A stretch of DNA of 64,000 nucleotides from Pseudomonas sp. LS1212 (lineage in GTDB: Bacteria; Pseudomonadota; Gammaproteobacteria; Pseudomonadales; Pseudomonadaceae), in the NCBI RefSeq assembly GCF_024741815.1, contig NZ_CP102951.1, positions 1,875,001-1,939,000 of the forward strand, in the 5' to 3' direction. The notes under the pieces were generated by a model, which saw only the letters and a program-made list of their open reading frames with translations, was not told the DNA's origin and made no database searches. A program made the translations under genes and the position numbers. Below, one piece after another: positions 17,205-25,811 of the stretch; positions within the stretch are counted from its first letter, which is position 1, and every line of letters begins with the position of its first letter.

Positions 17205-17290
17205 AGCGACGTTCCTTGATTAGTGAAGTCGCCACGTACGTGACCAAACGATGGGTGGCGACTGTACGCAGGTTGGTCAACCGGGAATCA
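17205..17290. repeat. DUF3077 promoter segment, copy 2
   Basis: Almost identical to 12108-12193, it lies immediately upstream of the complete DUF3077-like gene. Between here and the MITE at 17553 I see no gene. Confidence 0.8.
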
Positions 17291-17552
17291 AGGAACCCGG
17301 CAGGGCCGAAGCCCTCCCGCGCACAGCCGCCATAAAGCGTTGCAGCAGGCACAAAAAAACGCCGGCAATGCTTTTGGAGGCGTTTGTACGCCTTGATTTT
17401 CGCAGGTGACCAAACCTGATCGCTGAATTGGCAGCGACGGAGGGAAGGTTAGCGTGGTCGGGGGGAGGGTGCAACAGTCGATGAGTTGGCGCTGCGATGG
17501 TAGGGCTGATTTCCGACCTGCTCGATCAGTTTGCACAGGGTAGAAAACGGCC

Positions 17553-17712
17553 CTGGCTGTGTAAAAACGCGGGCACCGTCTTGAAGACTGCGTTGCTACG
17601 TAAAATCTGTCAGCGCTTGGTTGGGCGACTAGACCAAAAATTTGCGTAGAAACGCGATTTTCGCCCCGATCCTGACAGTCAAACCTGCTCTAAGACGTTT
17701 TTACACAGCCTC
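17553..17712. mobile_element. 160-bp MITE-like element, copy A
   Basis: The element has terminal inverted repeats ggctgtgtaaaaacg and cgtttttacacagcc, no coding capacity, and matches copy B (20545-20703) in inverted orientation along its full length. It is flanked by GGCC on the left and GACC on the right, which may be a 4-base target duplication with one change. The right flank (catagcggacattcg) is a Pseudomonas palindromic-repeat fragment. Mobilisation in trans by a full-length IS with matching ends is inferred. Confidence 0.8.
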
Positions 17713-17770
17713 GACCCATAGCGGACATTCGTGACGTGCCCAACAAGAGGGCTGAGGTTCCGCCCGCCAT

Positions 17771-18640
17771 TCAGGTGCAAAGTGGATCTTTGAGTGTTCG
17801 CACGACCTGGTCGTACATCGCATCCACGGCACGGGACCCCTTTGAATCGCGGCTGCGCATCAGGACGACTTCCACCACTGGAAGCTCGGGCAGCCCTTGT
17901 CGCCCGTCAAGCATTTTCAAGCTTGGCGGAAGACTGCATCGGGTGAGCACCGCTACCGCCATACCGCTCTCTGCCACAGCTAACTGACCGCCAACGTTAG
18001 GGCTGTTGTAAACGACCCGGTACTCACGTTGCTGGGCTGAAAGCGCTGCAAGGATCTCGGTGCGCAGGTGTCCGCCGAGTTCGTGCACGGCGATGGGCAG
18101 GGGATGGCGTTTCCACACCTCATGCTGCTCGGCCGCTCCCCACACCAGCGCTTCCCTGAACAGCAGCTCGCCCCGTGAAGGCGCATCACGCGTGACCAAA
18201 GCCAGATCGATTTCACCGCGGTCGACTTTTGCCCACAGCGCGGTGGACTCCTCGCACACCAGGGTTACCTCGACTTCGCTGAATCGGGCGGCAAAGCTGC
18301 GCAACACCGGCACAAGATAGGTCACCGCATAATCGTCCGGGACGCCGAAGGTCACTCGCCCTGAAAGCGTTCCGCCATGCATCGCGAGCACCAGCGTCGA
18401 ATGGGACTCCAGCACCTTGCGGGCGTGGCCGAGCAGATCATAGCCAGCAGGGGTCAGGGAAAGCTGCCTGGGCTCACGATTGAGCAAGGGACGGCCAATG
18501 CTGTCCTCCAGCTTCTTCAGCTGCATGCTCACCGCTGACTGGGAGCGTGAGACTTGTCTCGCCGCGGCTGTCATAGAGCCCGTATCGACAACCGCCACGA
18601 AGGTCCGCAGCCAGTCGATCTGCAAATCCCTGGAGTGCAT
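17771..18640 (-). CDS. LysR-family transcriptional regulator
   Basis: The protein of 289 residues has an N-terminal winged helix (DWLRTFVAVVDTGSMTAAAR; SQSAVSMQLKKLEDSIGRPL) and a substrate-binding domain from about residue 90. It is divergent from azlC-azlD-lysE, with about 127 bases between, so it is the likely regulator of these amino-acid exporters. An AzlC/AzlD-linked LysR would be expected to sense a branched-chain or related amino acid. The whole group lies between two inverted MITE copies. Confidence 0.88.
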   Translation of the reverse strand: MHSRDLQIDWLRTFVAVVDTGSMTAAARQVSRSQSAVSMQLKKLEDSIGRPLLNREPRQLSLTPAGYDLLGHARKVLESHSTLVLAMHGGTLSGRVTFGVPDDYAVTYLVPVLRSFAARFSEVEVTLVCEESTALWAKVDRGEIDLALVTRDAPSRGELLFREALVWGAAEQHEVWKRHPLPIAVHELGGHLRTEILAALSAQQREYRVVYNSPNVGGQLAVAESGMAVAVLTRCSLPPSLKMLDGRQGLPELPVVEVVLMRSRDSKGSRAVDAMYDQVVRTLKDPLCT

Positions 18641-18767
18641 CGCCGGTTCCTGCCATTCGTAAATCGAATGCGCCTTATAACACTTATTCGCTTTTCTGGA
18701 TTCAATTCAAACCCGCAAAATGCTGCCCAGATTGCAGCACGCCGTGACAAAGAGAGGAGGCGACGTT

Positions 18768-19484
18768 TTGTTGAGTATTGATAAAAGCTCGGTCGAGCTG
18801 GATTTGAGCGAGGTATGGGGTGGCTTCAAACAGCTCTTGCCCATTTCCTTGTTCGTAGTGGTCTTCGGGGTGGCCTTCGGTCTTGCTGCCGCACAGACGG
18901 GGCTGGACGATGCGTCGACCCTGCTCATGAGTACCTTGGTGTTTGCCGGCGCGGCGCAGTTTGCCGTTCTTGATCTGTGGGGGGAGCACGTCCCGATTGT
19001 TCCGCTGATCATCACGGTGTTTGCGATCAATGCCCGGCATCTTTTGATGGGGGCGACCTTGTATCCCTGGCTACGCGATCTTCCACGGGCCAAGCGCTAC
19101 GGTGTGATGATGGTGGTATCGGACGCCAACTGGGCGATGTCGATGCAGGCATTCAATAGCGGCAAGCCGGGTATGGGCCTGCTATTGGGCGGCGGCATTG
19201 CCTTGTGGTCGGCATGGGCATTGGGCAGTTGGCTGGGCCTGTATTTTGGCAGCGCGATCCAGGACCCGGTGAGCCTGGGCCTGGACATGGTGATGGGCTG
19301 CTTCCTGCTGGCGATGGTAATCGGGGGGCAAAAGAACCTGCGCATGCTGATCATCTGGACCGTGGCGGCCGGCTCGTCGCTGTTGGCGTATTGGTACCTG
19401 CCTGAAAACAGTCATGTCGTCGTCGGGGCATTGGCGGGCGGCCTTCTGGGTGCTGTGTGGACGGAGAAGAAAATTGAGCATTGA
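18768..19484 (+). CDS. azlC: AzlC-family branched-chain amino acid exporter, large subunit
   Basis: The protein of about 238 residues has seven or more hydrophobic segments (LLPISLFVVVFGVAFGLAA; family motif AGAAQFAVLDLWG; NARHLLMGATLYPWL). AzlC with AzlD forms an inner-membrane exporter for branched-chain amino acids (the azaleucine-resistance family). I place the start at TTG 18768 because GGAGG ends 7 bases upstream; an in-frame ATG at 18720 would add residues unlike the family. It overlaps azlD by 11 bases, indicating translational coupling. Confidence 0.88.
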   Translation: MLSIDKSSVELDLSEVWGGFKQLLPISLFVVVFGVAFGLAAAQTGLDDASTLLMSTLVFAGAAQFAVLDLWGEHVPIVPLIITVFAINARHLLMGATLYPWLRDLPRAKRYGVMMVVSDANWAMSMQAFNSGKPGMGLLLGGGIALWSAWALGSWLGLYFGSAIQDPVSLGLDMVMGCFLLAMVIGGQKNLRMLIIWTVAAGSSLLAYWYLPENSHVVVGALAGGLLGAVWTEKKIEH

Positions 19485-19782
19485 AAGCGCAGGCTTCGGC
19501 ACATTCGTCATCATCCTGATCATGGCAGTGGTCACCCTGGCCACGCGATGGGGTGGTGTTTTCGTGATGTCCTTCGTCCCCATCAACTACCGGGTGCAGC
19601 AGTTCATCAGCGCCATGTCCGGTTCGGTGCTGGTGGCCCTTTTGGCGCCCTTGGCGGTCGCTGGTGACAACGGCGCGCGGCTCGCCTTGCTGACTACGGG
19701 GAGCGTGATGCTGCTGCTCAGGAAACCCCTGCCGGCGATCGCGGCTGGGTTAGTAGTAGCGGCCTTGTTCAGGCAGCTCTGA
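19474..19782 (+). CDS. azlD: AzlD-family branched-chain amino acid exporter, small subunit
   Basis: The protein of about 102 residues has three to four hydrophobic helices (FVIILIMAVVTLATRW; VLVALLAPLAVAG; LLLRKPLPAIAAGLVVAAL), the size and layout of AzlD, which partners AzlC. The start is a TTG at 19474 inside the end of azlC, preceded by ACGGAGAAG. Overlap and co-direction place it in one operon with azlC. Confidence 0.85.
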   Translation: MSIESAGFGTFVIILIMAVVTLATRWGGVFVMSFVPINYRVQQFISAMSGSVLVALLAPLAVAGDNGARLALLTTGSVMLLLRKPLPAIAAGLVVAALFRQL

Positions 19783-19831
19783 GTTGTCCTGTAACATGCA
19801 ATACCCTTCCAATCACCCACGAGCCTGAAAA

Positions 19832-20473
19832 ATGGATCTTCACTCAATTCTCGCTTTTACTCTGGTTGCAGCGATTGCCATCGCCAGTCCGGGTCCTGCT
19901 ACCTTGATGGCGATTAACAACAGTCTGGCCTATGGGCCGCGCTACGCACTGTGGTCCTCCCTGGGCAATGCCTGCGGACTGTTCTGCCTGTCGGCAGCTG
20001 CCATGCTGGGGCTGGGTGCCTTGCTCGCCAGCTCTGAATGGTTGTTCAACGCCGTGAAGATCATGGGCGCCGGCTATCTGTTCTACCTGGGTGCCAAGCA
20101 GTTGTTCAAAAAGAGCCCGATGCTCGCGGACGATGTTCGAGCTGATCGGAATGAGAGCAGGCCATCACGTTCAAAACTGTACAAATCAGCCTTCCTGACA
20201 GCGGCCACCAACCCCAAGGCGACGATGTTTTTCACTGCTCTGTTCCCACAATTCATCGACCAGAGCGCAGCACTGCTACCGCAGTTTCTTCTCCTCACGT
20301 CGATATTCATGGCGTTGTCGTTGGTTTCATTGAGCCTGTATGCCGCGCTTGCCTCCCGGGCCAAAGGCATGCTGACACGGCCCGAGTTTTCTCTGTGGGT
20401 CAGTAGGCTCGTGGGGTCGACTTTCATCTTCTTCGGTGCGGCCATCCTCACTATGCGCCGACAGGTCGCTTAA
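19832..20473 (+). CDS. LysE/RhtB-family amino acid exporter
   Basis: The protein of 213 residues carries the LysE/RhtB signature (AIASPGPATLMAINNSLAYG) and, later, TAATNPKATMFFTALFPQF, with five to six membrane helices. It follows azlD by 50 bases on the same strand and so probably belongs to the same LysR-controlled unit. Two unrelated amino-acid exporters side by side suggest a detoxification or overflow cassette. It is not close in sequence to the LysE paralogue at 4376-4993. Confidence 0.87.
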   Translation: MDLHSILAFTLVAAIAIASPGPATLMAINNSLAYGPRYALWSSLGNACGLFCLSAAAMLGLGALLASSEWLFNAVKIMGAGYLFYLGAKQLFKKSPMLADDVRADRNESRPSRSKLYKSAFLTAATNPKATMFFTALFPQFIDQSAALLPQFLLLTSIFMALSLVSLSLYAALASRAKGMLTRPEFSLWVSRLVGSTFIFFGAAILTMRRQVA

Positions 20474-20544
20474 GTGACGATAGCGAACCTCCATGAGTGA
20501 CCGATATCGATCCAATGTCCCGTAGTGAGCGTCCGCTTTTGGCC

Positions 20545-20703
20545 CAGGCTGTGTAAAAACGTTTTAGAGCAGGTTTGACTGTCAGGATCGGGGCGAAAAT
20601 CGCGTTTCTACGCAAATTTTTGGTCTGTCGCCCAACCAATCGCTGACAGATTTTACGTAGCAACGCAGTCTTCAAGACGGTGTCCGCGTTTTTACACAGC
20701 CTG
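20545..20703. mobile_element. 159-bp MITE-like element, copy B (inverted relative to A)
   Basis: The ends caggctgtgtaaaaacg and cgtttttacacagcctg form perfect 17-base inverted repeats. A clean 4-base duplication GGCC flanks it (20541-20544 and 20704-20707). Removing the element restores the palindrome gcttttggccgaaagc, so it inserted into the centre of a palindromic repeat. There is no coding capacity. Confidence 0.85.
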
Positions 20704-20838
20704 GGCCGAAAGCAGAAGTCGAATGCTGGTCCTAGTCTCCCCATTGTTCCAGCCATCAGCCTATATCTGCTAGCCTAGCCTCCTTTGATCCAGCCGCAGT
20801 ACAGCCAAGCCAGTCCCCACCCCCCGGAACCTCCACCC

Positions 20839-21306
20839 ATGCCAATGTCATCCCTCGACCCCCTGGACCTGGACATCGTCCGCGAACTGCAGGAAGACGG
20901 TCGTCGTGCCTTCCGCGAGGTGGCGCGCAATTTGTCGGTGCCTGAAGCCACCATCCGCACCCGCGTCAAGCGCATGCAGGATCACGGCATCCTGCAGATC
21001 CTGGCCTTCACCAACCCCGCCAAGCTTGGCGATGCGAAGCTGGCGTTGATGTTCGTCAATGTGGCGCCGCAGGATCACGAGCGGGTGGTGGATACGCTTG
21101 GGCGTTGGTCGGAGGTGAGTTACCTGTCTACAACCATGGGCACGGCTGATATTTGCGTGCAGGTGTTGTGTAGCGATAACGACAGTTTGTGGAAGCTCAA
21201 GCAGCGGATGCGCAGCCTGCCGGGAGTGGAGGAGGTGCGGATGATGCAGGAGGTGAAGGTGCACAAGATTCGGTTCACTATTCCGGGGGGGGAGGTGGAG
21301 CTTTAA
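20839..21306 (+). CDS. Lrp/AsnC-family transcriptional regulator
   Basis: The protein of 155 residues has an N-terminal helix-turn-helix (DLDIVRELQEDGRRAFREVA; VPEATIRTRVKRMQDHGIL) and a C-terminal RAM ligand-binding domain (about 70-150). The family forms octamers that respond to amino acids and related small molecules. It lies 548 bases upstream of the permease-oxygenase cluster on the same strand and is the only regulator near it, so it is the likely controller. ATG 20839 starts the conserved part; ATG 20845 is possible. Confidence 0.88.
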   Translation: MPMSSLDPLDLDIVRELQEDGRRAFREVARNLSVPEATIRTRVKRMQDHGILQILAFTNPAKLGDAKLALMFVNVAPQDHERVVDTLGRWSEVSYLSTTMGTADICVQVLCSDNDSLWKLKQRMRSLPGVEEVRMMQEVKVHKIRFTIPGGEVEL

Positions 21307-21854
21307 CCTGCGAGTCTGGAACTCTTGGGCTCTGCGGTTTGCGACTCTGCGACCGCTTTGGTCGGGCGCGACTCCGAGTCGATCGCGGGCAAGCCCGCTC
21401 CTACATCGGGTCGGTGTGCCTCGGTGGGCGTAGCCGCTGCCGCCAGGCTGCGCTGGAGTCCCGCAGGGGCTCCTCTGGCGGTCTTGAGATCTTGCGCCCG
21501 CTAACGCGCGCGAGCGCAGCCTTTGGCAGCGGCTACATCTATGGTCACCCCCCGTCATCCGCGTTCGTTGGGTGACCTTTTTGCGTACTTACCTATTTGC
21601 GACGTCGTCCGCACCCTTTGTTGAGGCGTGGCTGTCTGCCTGTTTGCCTCTCTAACCCTCATTCTTGACCCCTTGCGTGCCTTGCGCGCTGGCTTGGTGC
21701 GTCTGCACCACATTTTCACAATGCGTATCTATTAACGACTAATGCTGCGCATTGCGCAATTACATCGTAAAAAAATAGTGCGTATGCGCAAAAACAGTGG
21801 TTATTATTGACCCATCGCAAGCTGTAACAAAAAATAAGCGAGAGGGTGGTAGCC
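21307..21854. other. intergenic region with REPs and permease promoter
   Basis: No gene was seen. It holds a second-family REP at 21381-21405, a first-family REPIN at 21430-21536 and then an AT-rich stretch (about 21700-21840) directly before the permease, where an operator for the Lrp-type regulator would be expected. Confidence 0.6.
21430..21536. repeat. REPIN of the gtagccgctgccg family
   Basis: It begins gtagccgctgccgccaggct and ends ctttggcagcggctac, an inverted arrangement of two REP arms about 107 bases long and similar to 112-216 read in reverse. Confidence 0.85.
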
Positions 21855-23294
21855 ATGAACGAGAACAAAAACGGCCTTGAGCCGGCTCCAGGCTTTGAGA
21901 AGACGATTCGCTGGTGGGACGGTGTTGCCATCACCCTCAGCTTGCCCGCGGCGTTGTTTGTCGGGCTGGGTTATTCGATGGGTGCCATCGGCGCCTGGGC
22001 GGCGATTGCGTTGTGGGCGGTGATTGCGGCGGTGGCGGCGTTGCATAACTGGGTGTATTCGGAAATGGGCGCGATGTTCAGCCACAAGTCCGGTGGTATC
22101 GCGCTGTATGCAAACGAGGCCTGGAGCAAGCGCTTTCCGGCGCTGGGGCCTCTTGCGACGTACGCTTACTGGTTTGCCTGGGCGACGGCGCCGGCGATCT
22201 GGGGGCTGGCGGTTTCGCAGATTCTTACTGAGCAGTTCTGGCCGAACGCGGCTTATACGCTGGACCTGGGTGTGATTACGCTGGATTTGCCGCAGCTGAT
22301 TGCCCTGGGTGTGGCGTTGCTGTCGTGGGCGCTGAGCATGATCGAGCTGCGGTTTACCATGATTCTTATCACCCTTGCCGGGGTGTTGTTGATGGTGCCG
22401 GTGGTGATTTTTGGCAGTGGTTCTTTTGTCTCGCATTTGTGGAGCACTTCTTCCTTTACCTGGCGCATTGGTGAGGGGGTGGAAGGGCTGCGCACGGTGC
22501 TGGCCTGGTTGTTTGTGATGGCGTGGTCGGCGTATGCGGTGGAGGCGGCGGCTTCATTCATTCCTGAGTACCGGGACACGGTGCGTGATACGCGCAAGGC
22601 GTTGCGGGTGTCGGCGTTGATTCTGTTGCTGGTGTTTACCCTGACGCCGTTGGGGCTGGCTGGGCTGCTGGGTGAGCAGGGGCTGGCGGAGCATCCGAAC
22701 GGGTTCTTGCAGGCGGGGATTGTGGCGTTGCTCGGTGGTGGCGCGGCGGTGATTACGATTGTGTTGATTGCCGGGATTCTGGTGCTGTCGGTGATGGGGA
22801 CGGCGGATGCGGCGCGGGCCTTGTATCAGAGTTCGCGGGATGGGCTGACGGTGCGGCAGTTTGGGGTGCTGAACCGTAGTGGCGTGCCGGCGCGGGCGGT
22901 GACGGTGCAGTTGGCGATCAATGTGGCGTTGGTGCTGTTTGTGGGGAATGCGTTGGCGGTGATTGTGGCGGGCAACGTGGGGTATGTGTTGGCGCATTTG
23001 TTGGCGGTGGCGGGGTTTGTGGTGTTGCGCAAGGATCGGCCGGAGGCGGCTCGGCCGATTCGGTTGCCGCGGCGGTGGGTTGCGATTGCTGGCGGGTTGG
23101 CGGTTTTTGATGGGGCGATTTTGGTGGTGGGGGCGACGAGTTCTTCGATTACCGGGTATGGCGGGTACAAGGAGGTTGGGATTGCCATTGCGGTGTTGGG
23201 AGTTTCGCAGGTGATGTACCGGTTGCGGCGGTGGCAGGATCGGGGGTTGCCCGCGGTCGGTGGGGTAGAGGTGCAGAAGGGAATGCATTCGTGA
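21855..23294 (+). CDS. APC-superfamily amino acid/amine permease
   Basis: The protein of about 479 residues has about 12 membrane helices and the APC entry signature near the N-terminus (WWDGVAITLSLPAALFVGLGYSMG). EYRDTVRDTRKALR marks the loop after helix 6. Such permeases import amino acids or amines by proton symport. ATG 21855 is preferred because GAGAGGG lies 8 bases upstream; a GTG at 21846 is in frame. It is the first gene of a nine-gene same-strand run ending at 29446 and is presumably the uptake system for the substrate of the downstream enzymes. Confidence 0.88.
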   Translation: MNENKNGLEPAPGFEKTIRWWDGVAITLSLPAALFVGLGYSMGAIGAWAAIALWAVIAAVAALHNWVYSEMGAMFSHKSGGIALYANEAWSKRFPALGPLATYAYWFAWATAPAIWGLAVSQILTEQFWPNAAYTLDLGVITLDLPQLIALGVALLSWALSMIELRFTMILITLAGVLLMVPVVIFGSGSFVSHLWSTSSFTWRIGEGVEGLRTVLAWLFVMAWSAYAVEAAASFIPEYRDTVRDTRKALRVSALILLLVFTLTPLGLAGLLGEQGLAEHPNGFLQAGIVALLGGGAAVITIVLIAGILVLSVMGTADAARALYQSSRDGLTVRQFGVLNRSGVPARAVTVQLAINVALVLFVGNALAVIVAGNVGYVLAHLLAVAGFVVLRKDRPEAARPIRLPRRWVAIAGGLAVFDGAILVVGATSSSITGYGGYKEVGIAIAVLGVSQVMYRLRRWQDRGLPAVGGVEVQKGMHS

Positions 23295-23310
23295 GGTTGG
23301 TGGTGGTTTG

Positions 23311-23376
23311 AGGATTTTGCGCCTGCGGTGCAGGCGAGCGTCGCAGCGGCGCACCGAGCCTTCGGCAGCGGCTACA
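23311..23376. repeat. REP of the gtagccgctgccg family, single
   Basis: The arm ccttcggcagcggctac is preceded by a GC-rich imperfect palindrome and lies in the 136-base gap between the permease and the deacetylase-fold gene. It may lower transcription of the distal genes. Confidence 0.65.
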
Positions 23377-23430
23377 GGTGACCGTCGAACGGCTCCTGAA
23401 TTGATTCAACGCAGATCTTAAGGAACACCC

Positions 23431-24267
23431 ATGAACACTGAAAATTTGTTTGGCCTTAAATGGCCAGATCGGCGGCCTGTTGCCGTTTCATTGACCTTTG
23501 ACGTGGATGCCGAGGCGGGTTTTTTGGGCGATAGCCCCACGTTTGCCCGGCGTTTGACCAGTTTGTCGGAAGGGCGGTTCAGCGTTAAGCGCGGGGTGCC
23601 GCGGATTCTGGAGTTGCTCGGGCGCCATGGCATCAAGGGTTCATTTTTTGTGCCGGGTCATACCGTTGAACAGCATCCGGGGTTGATCGACCAGCTGTTG
23701 CAGCAGGGGCATGAAGTGGGTCATCACGGGCACATGCATCTGCGCAGCGACAAGGTGTCGGAACAGCAGCAGGTCGAGGAGATGGAGCGAGGTCTTGCGG
23801 CGTTGATCAAGGCTGGTGCGCCGAAGCCTGCGGGGTATCGCTCGTCGTCCTGGGAGTTGACCCCGGAGACCTTCGACCTGGTCATCAAGCATGGCTTCAA
23901 GTACGACTCCAGCTGCATGGGCGACGACCGCCCCTATATCGAAACCTGCAACGGCCAGTCGATCCTCGAACTGCCGGTGCACTGGTCGCTGGATGACTGG
24001 CCGATGTTCGGCTGGAGCATCGACAACGGCGGCAATTTCACGCACCCGCGCACCCTGACCGATGTGTGGCTGGCCGAGTACGAATCGGCCCGCCGCGACG
24101 GGCGCCACACCACCTTCACCATGCACCCGGAAGTGATCGGCCGCGCTGCGCGTTTCGAGCAGCTGGAGCGTTTTGTCGAGCGCCTGGTCAGCGATGGCGA
24201 TGTGTGGTTTGCGCGCCTGGATGAAGTGGCCCGGCATGTGGGCCCGCACCTGGAGAAAGCAAGATGA
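23431..24267 (+). CDS. polysaccharide-deacetylase-fold hydrolase
   Basis: The protein of 278 residues has the NodB homology domain: TFDVDAE supplies the first catalytic Asp pair, GHEVGHHGHMH the metal-binding His residues, and RSSSWE and FTMHPEVIGR the later motifs. It lacks a signal peptide, so it works in the cytoplasm on a small molecule rather than on a wall polymer. It resembles the PuuE/HpPgdA branch, which includes allantoinase- and cyclic-imide-hydrolase-type enzymes. Ring opening of an imide or removal of an acyl group would fit. Its stop overlaps the next start (ATGA). Confidence 0.85.
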   Translation: MNTENLFGLKWPDRRPVAVSLTFDVDAEAGFLGDSPTFARRLTSLSEGRFSVKRGVPRILELLGRHGIKGSFFVPGHTVEQHPGLIDQLLQQGHEVGHHGHMHLRSDKVSEQQQVEEMERGLAALIKAGAPKPAGYRSSSWELTPETFDLVIKHGFKYDSSCMGDDRPYIETCNGQSILELPVHWSLDDWPMFGWSIDNGGNFTHPRTLTDVWLAEYESARRDGRHTTFTMHPEVIGRAARFEQLERFVERLVSDGDVWFARLDEVARHVGPHLEKAR

Positions 24268-25343
24268 GTTATGTGTTCCGTTCCACCGTGACCGACCCAC
24301 GCGGCCGTGGCCGCGAGTTCGGTGAGTGCCACGCGGCGCAGATCCGTGCTTCGGTCGAGGCCTACCGTGGCCTGTTCGAGCGCAGTGCTGGCGGGCCAGT
24401 GGATATGTTGGGCCTGGGCGGCAAGGCCCTGGTGGAGATCGCCGCGTTTGCCGCGCCGCTGCATGAAGAAATCCTCGGCATGGCCGAAGGCGCGGGGTTG
24501 GATGCGCGGGAAATCGGCGCGATCAATGCGCGTACCGAGATCCTGGCCTTTCTCGGCGCCAAGTTGCGCGGCGAATGCTCGACCGTGGTTCACGTCGACC
24601 CGGCGCGCCCTGCGCCCATCGCCGTGCAGACCTGGGACTGGTACTCGCAGTTCGAAAACCAGTGGCTGGTGTGGGAGATTCCCCATGCCGATGGCCGCCT
24701 GACCACCACCGTCACCGAGTACGGCATCGTCGGCAAGATCGGCGTGAATAACCGTGGCCTGGGGGTGCATTTCAATATCCTCCATCACTTCAGCGACGGC
24801 CTGCGCATTGGTGTGCCGGTGCACGTGGCCTCGCGCTGGATGCTCGACAGCCAGAGCGACATCAACGATGCCCTGCAACTGTTCGCGGCCACCGATTTCT
24901 CGGCCTCGAGCTCGTTGACGGTGCTCACCTCCAAGGGCGGCGAAGGCGCTGCGCTGTCGGTGGAGATTTATCCCGAAGGGCCGGCCTTTGTCTTCCCGGG
25001 AGCCGATGGCTTGCTGGTGCATACCAATCATTTTCTCGATGCCACGGCCAGCCAGGGCGACACGGAGTGGAGTGTCTATCCGGACACGCTGCTGCGCCAT
25101 GACCTGCTGACCCGGCGCCTGGCCAACCGTCGCGACCTGACGCCGGCCAAGGTGATCAGCGCGATGAACAGCCACCTCGGCAGCACAGGCGCCGTGTGCT
25201 GCCACCCCGACCCGAACAGCTCGGCCGACCAGTACCAGACCCTGGTGACGGTGGTCATCGATGTCGCGGCCGGTTCTCTGCAAGCCCTGGCGGGCGGGCC
25301 ATGCGTCCACGTCGCGGGCATTTCCGAACAGTCACATTCTTAA
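24264..25343 (+). CDS. C45-family autoproteolytic acyltransferase/hydrolase
   Basis: The protein of 359 residues belongs to the Ntn-hydrolase family of acyl-CoA:6-APA acyltransferases (peptidase C45). The conserved RGECSTVV carries the cleavage site and the nucleophile Cys105, followed by QTWDWY and the later LTVLTSKGGEG and VHTNHF. Family members cleave or form amide bonds, including beta-alanyl and acyl amides. It overlaps the deacetylase-fold gene by four bases and is co-translated with it. No signal peptide is present. The likely role is amide cleavage in the same catabolic route. Confidence 0.85.
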   Translation: MSYVFRSTVTDPRGRGREFGECHAAQIRASVEAYRGLFERSAGGPVDMLGLGGKALVEIAAFAAPLHEEILGMAEGAGLDAREIGAINARTEILAFLGAKLRGECSTVVHVDPARPAPIAVQTWDWYSQFENQWLVWEIPHADGRLTTTVTEYGIVGKIGVNNRGLGVHFNILHHFSDGLRIGVPVHVASRWMLDSQSDINDALQLFAATDFSASSSLTVLTSKGGEGAALSVEIYPEGPAFVFPGADGLLVHTNHFLDATASQGDTEWSVYPDTLLRHDLLTRRLANRRDLTPAKVISAMNSHLGSTGAVCCHPDPNSSADQYQTLVTVVIDVAAGSLQALAGGPCVHVAGISEQSHS

Positions 25344-25365
25344 GCAAGCCGAAGGAGTCATTCCC

Positions 25366-25785
25366 ATGCTCAAGCTCAAACGTCTCGACAACATGGACAT
25401 CCTCACCAACAACGTTCAGCGCCTGGTGGACTTCTACCACGGCACCCTGGGCCTGGGTTTCTTCCTGCCTTACCAGGCCGAGGAGCGCTGGGCGGCCATC
25501 GAGATGGGCAACGTGACGCTGTACATCTTCCACACCGAGAACCAGGCGAACGTCGAGCGCCGCACGGCGGTGAACCTTGAAGACGCACCGGGCTTCGACT
25601 CGTTCGCCTTCGAAGTGGAGAACCTGGACGCGGCCATGGATTACCTGCACGGCAAGGTCGAGTGGGTGACCGCCGAGCCCATCGAATGGCAGCACCCGAG
25701 CGGCACCCACTACCGCTACCGCCCGATGTTCGACCCGGACGGCAACATGCTCTACGTCACTGAGCCGCACAAAGTCGGCGTTTGA
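25366..25785 (+). CDS. VOC-family (glyoxalase/dioxygenase-fold) protein
   Basis: The protein of 139 residues carries paired beta-alpha-beta-beta-beta modules (NMDILTNNVQRLVDFYHGTLGLGF; RPMFDPDGNMLYVTEP). The fold binds a divalent metal in lyases, isomerases and extradiol dioxygenases; EPH near the C-terminus could be a ligand. GAAGGAG lies 10 bases before ATG 25366. It stands 22 bases behind the C45 gene and 26 before the SDR gene, so it is part of the operon. The reaction is unknown. Confidence 0.83.
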   Translation: MLKLKRLDNMDILTNNVQRLVDFYHGTLGLGFFLPYQAEERWAAIEMGNVTLYIFHTENQANVERRTAVNLEDAPGFDSFAFEVENLDAAMDYLHGKVEWVTAEPIEWQHPSGTHYRYRPMFDPDGNMLYVTEPHKVGV

Positions 25786-25811
25786 AATCGGCCCCCTACG
25801 GAGAAAATACA

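Noticed and set aside
23934..25310. 458-residue open frame antisense to the deacetylase-fold and C45 genes
   Set aside because: Both sense genes have catalytic motifs and coupled starts; the antisense frame has none.
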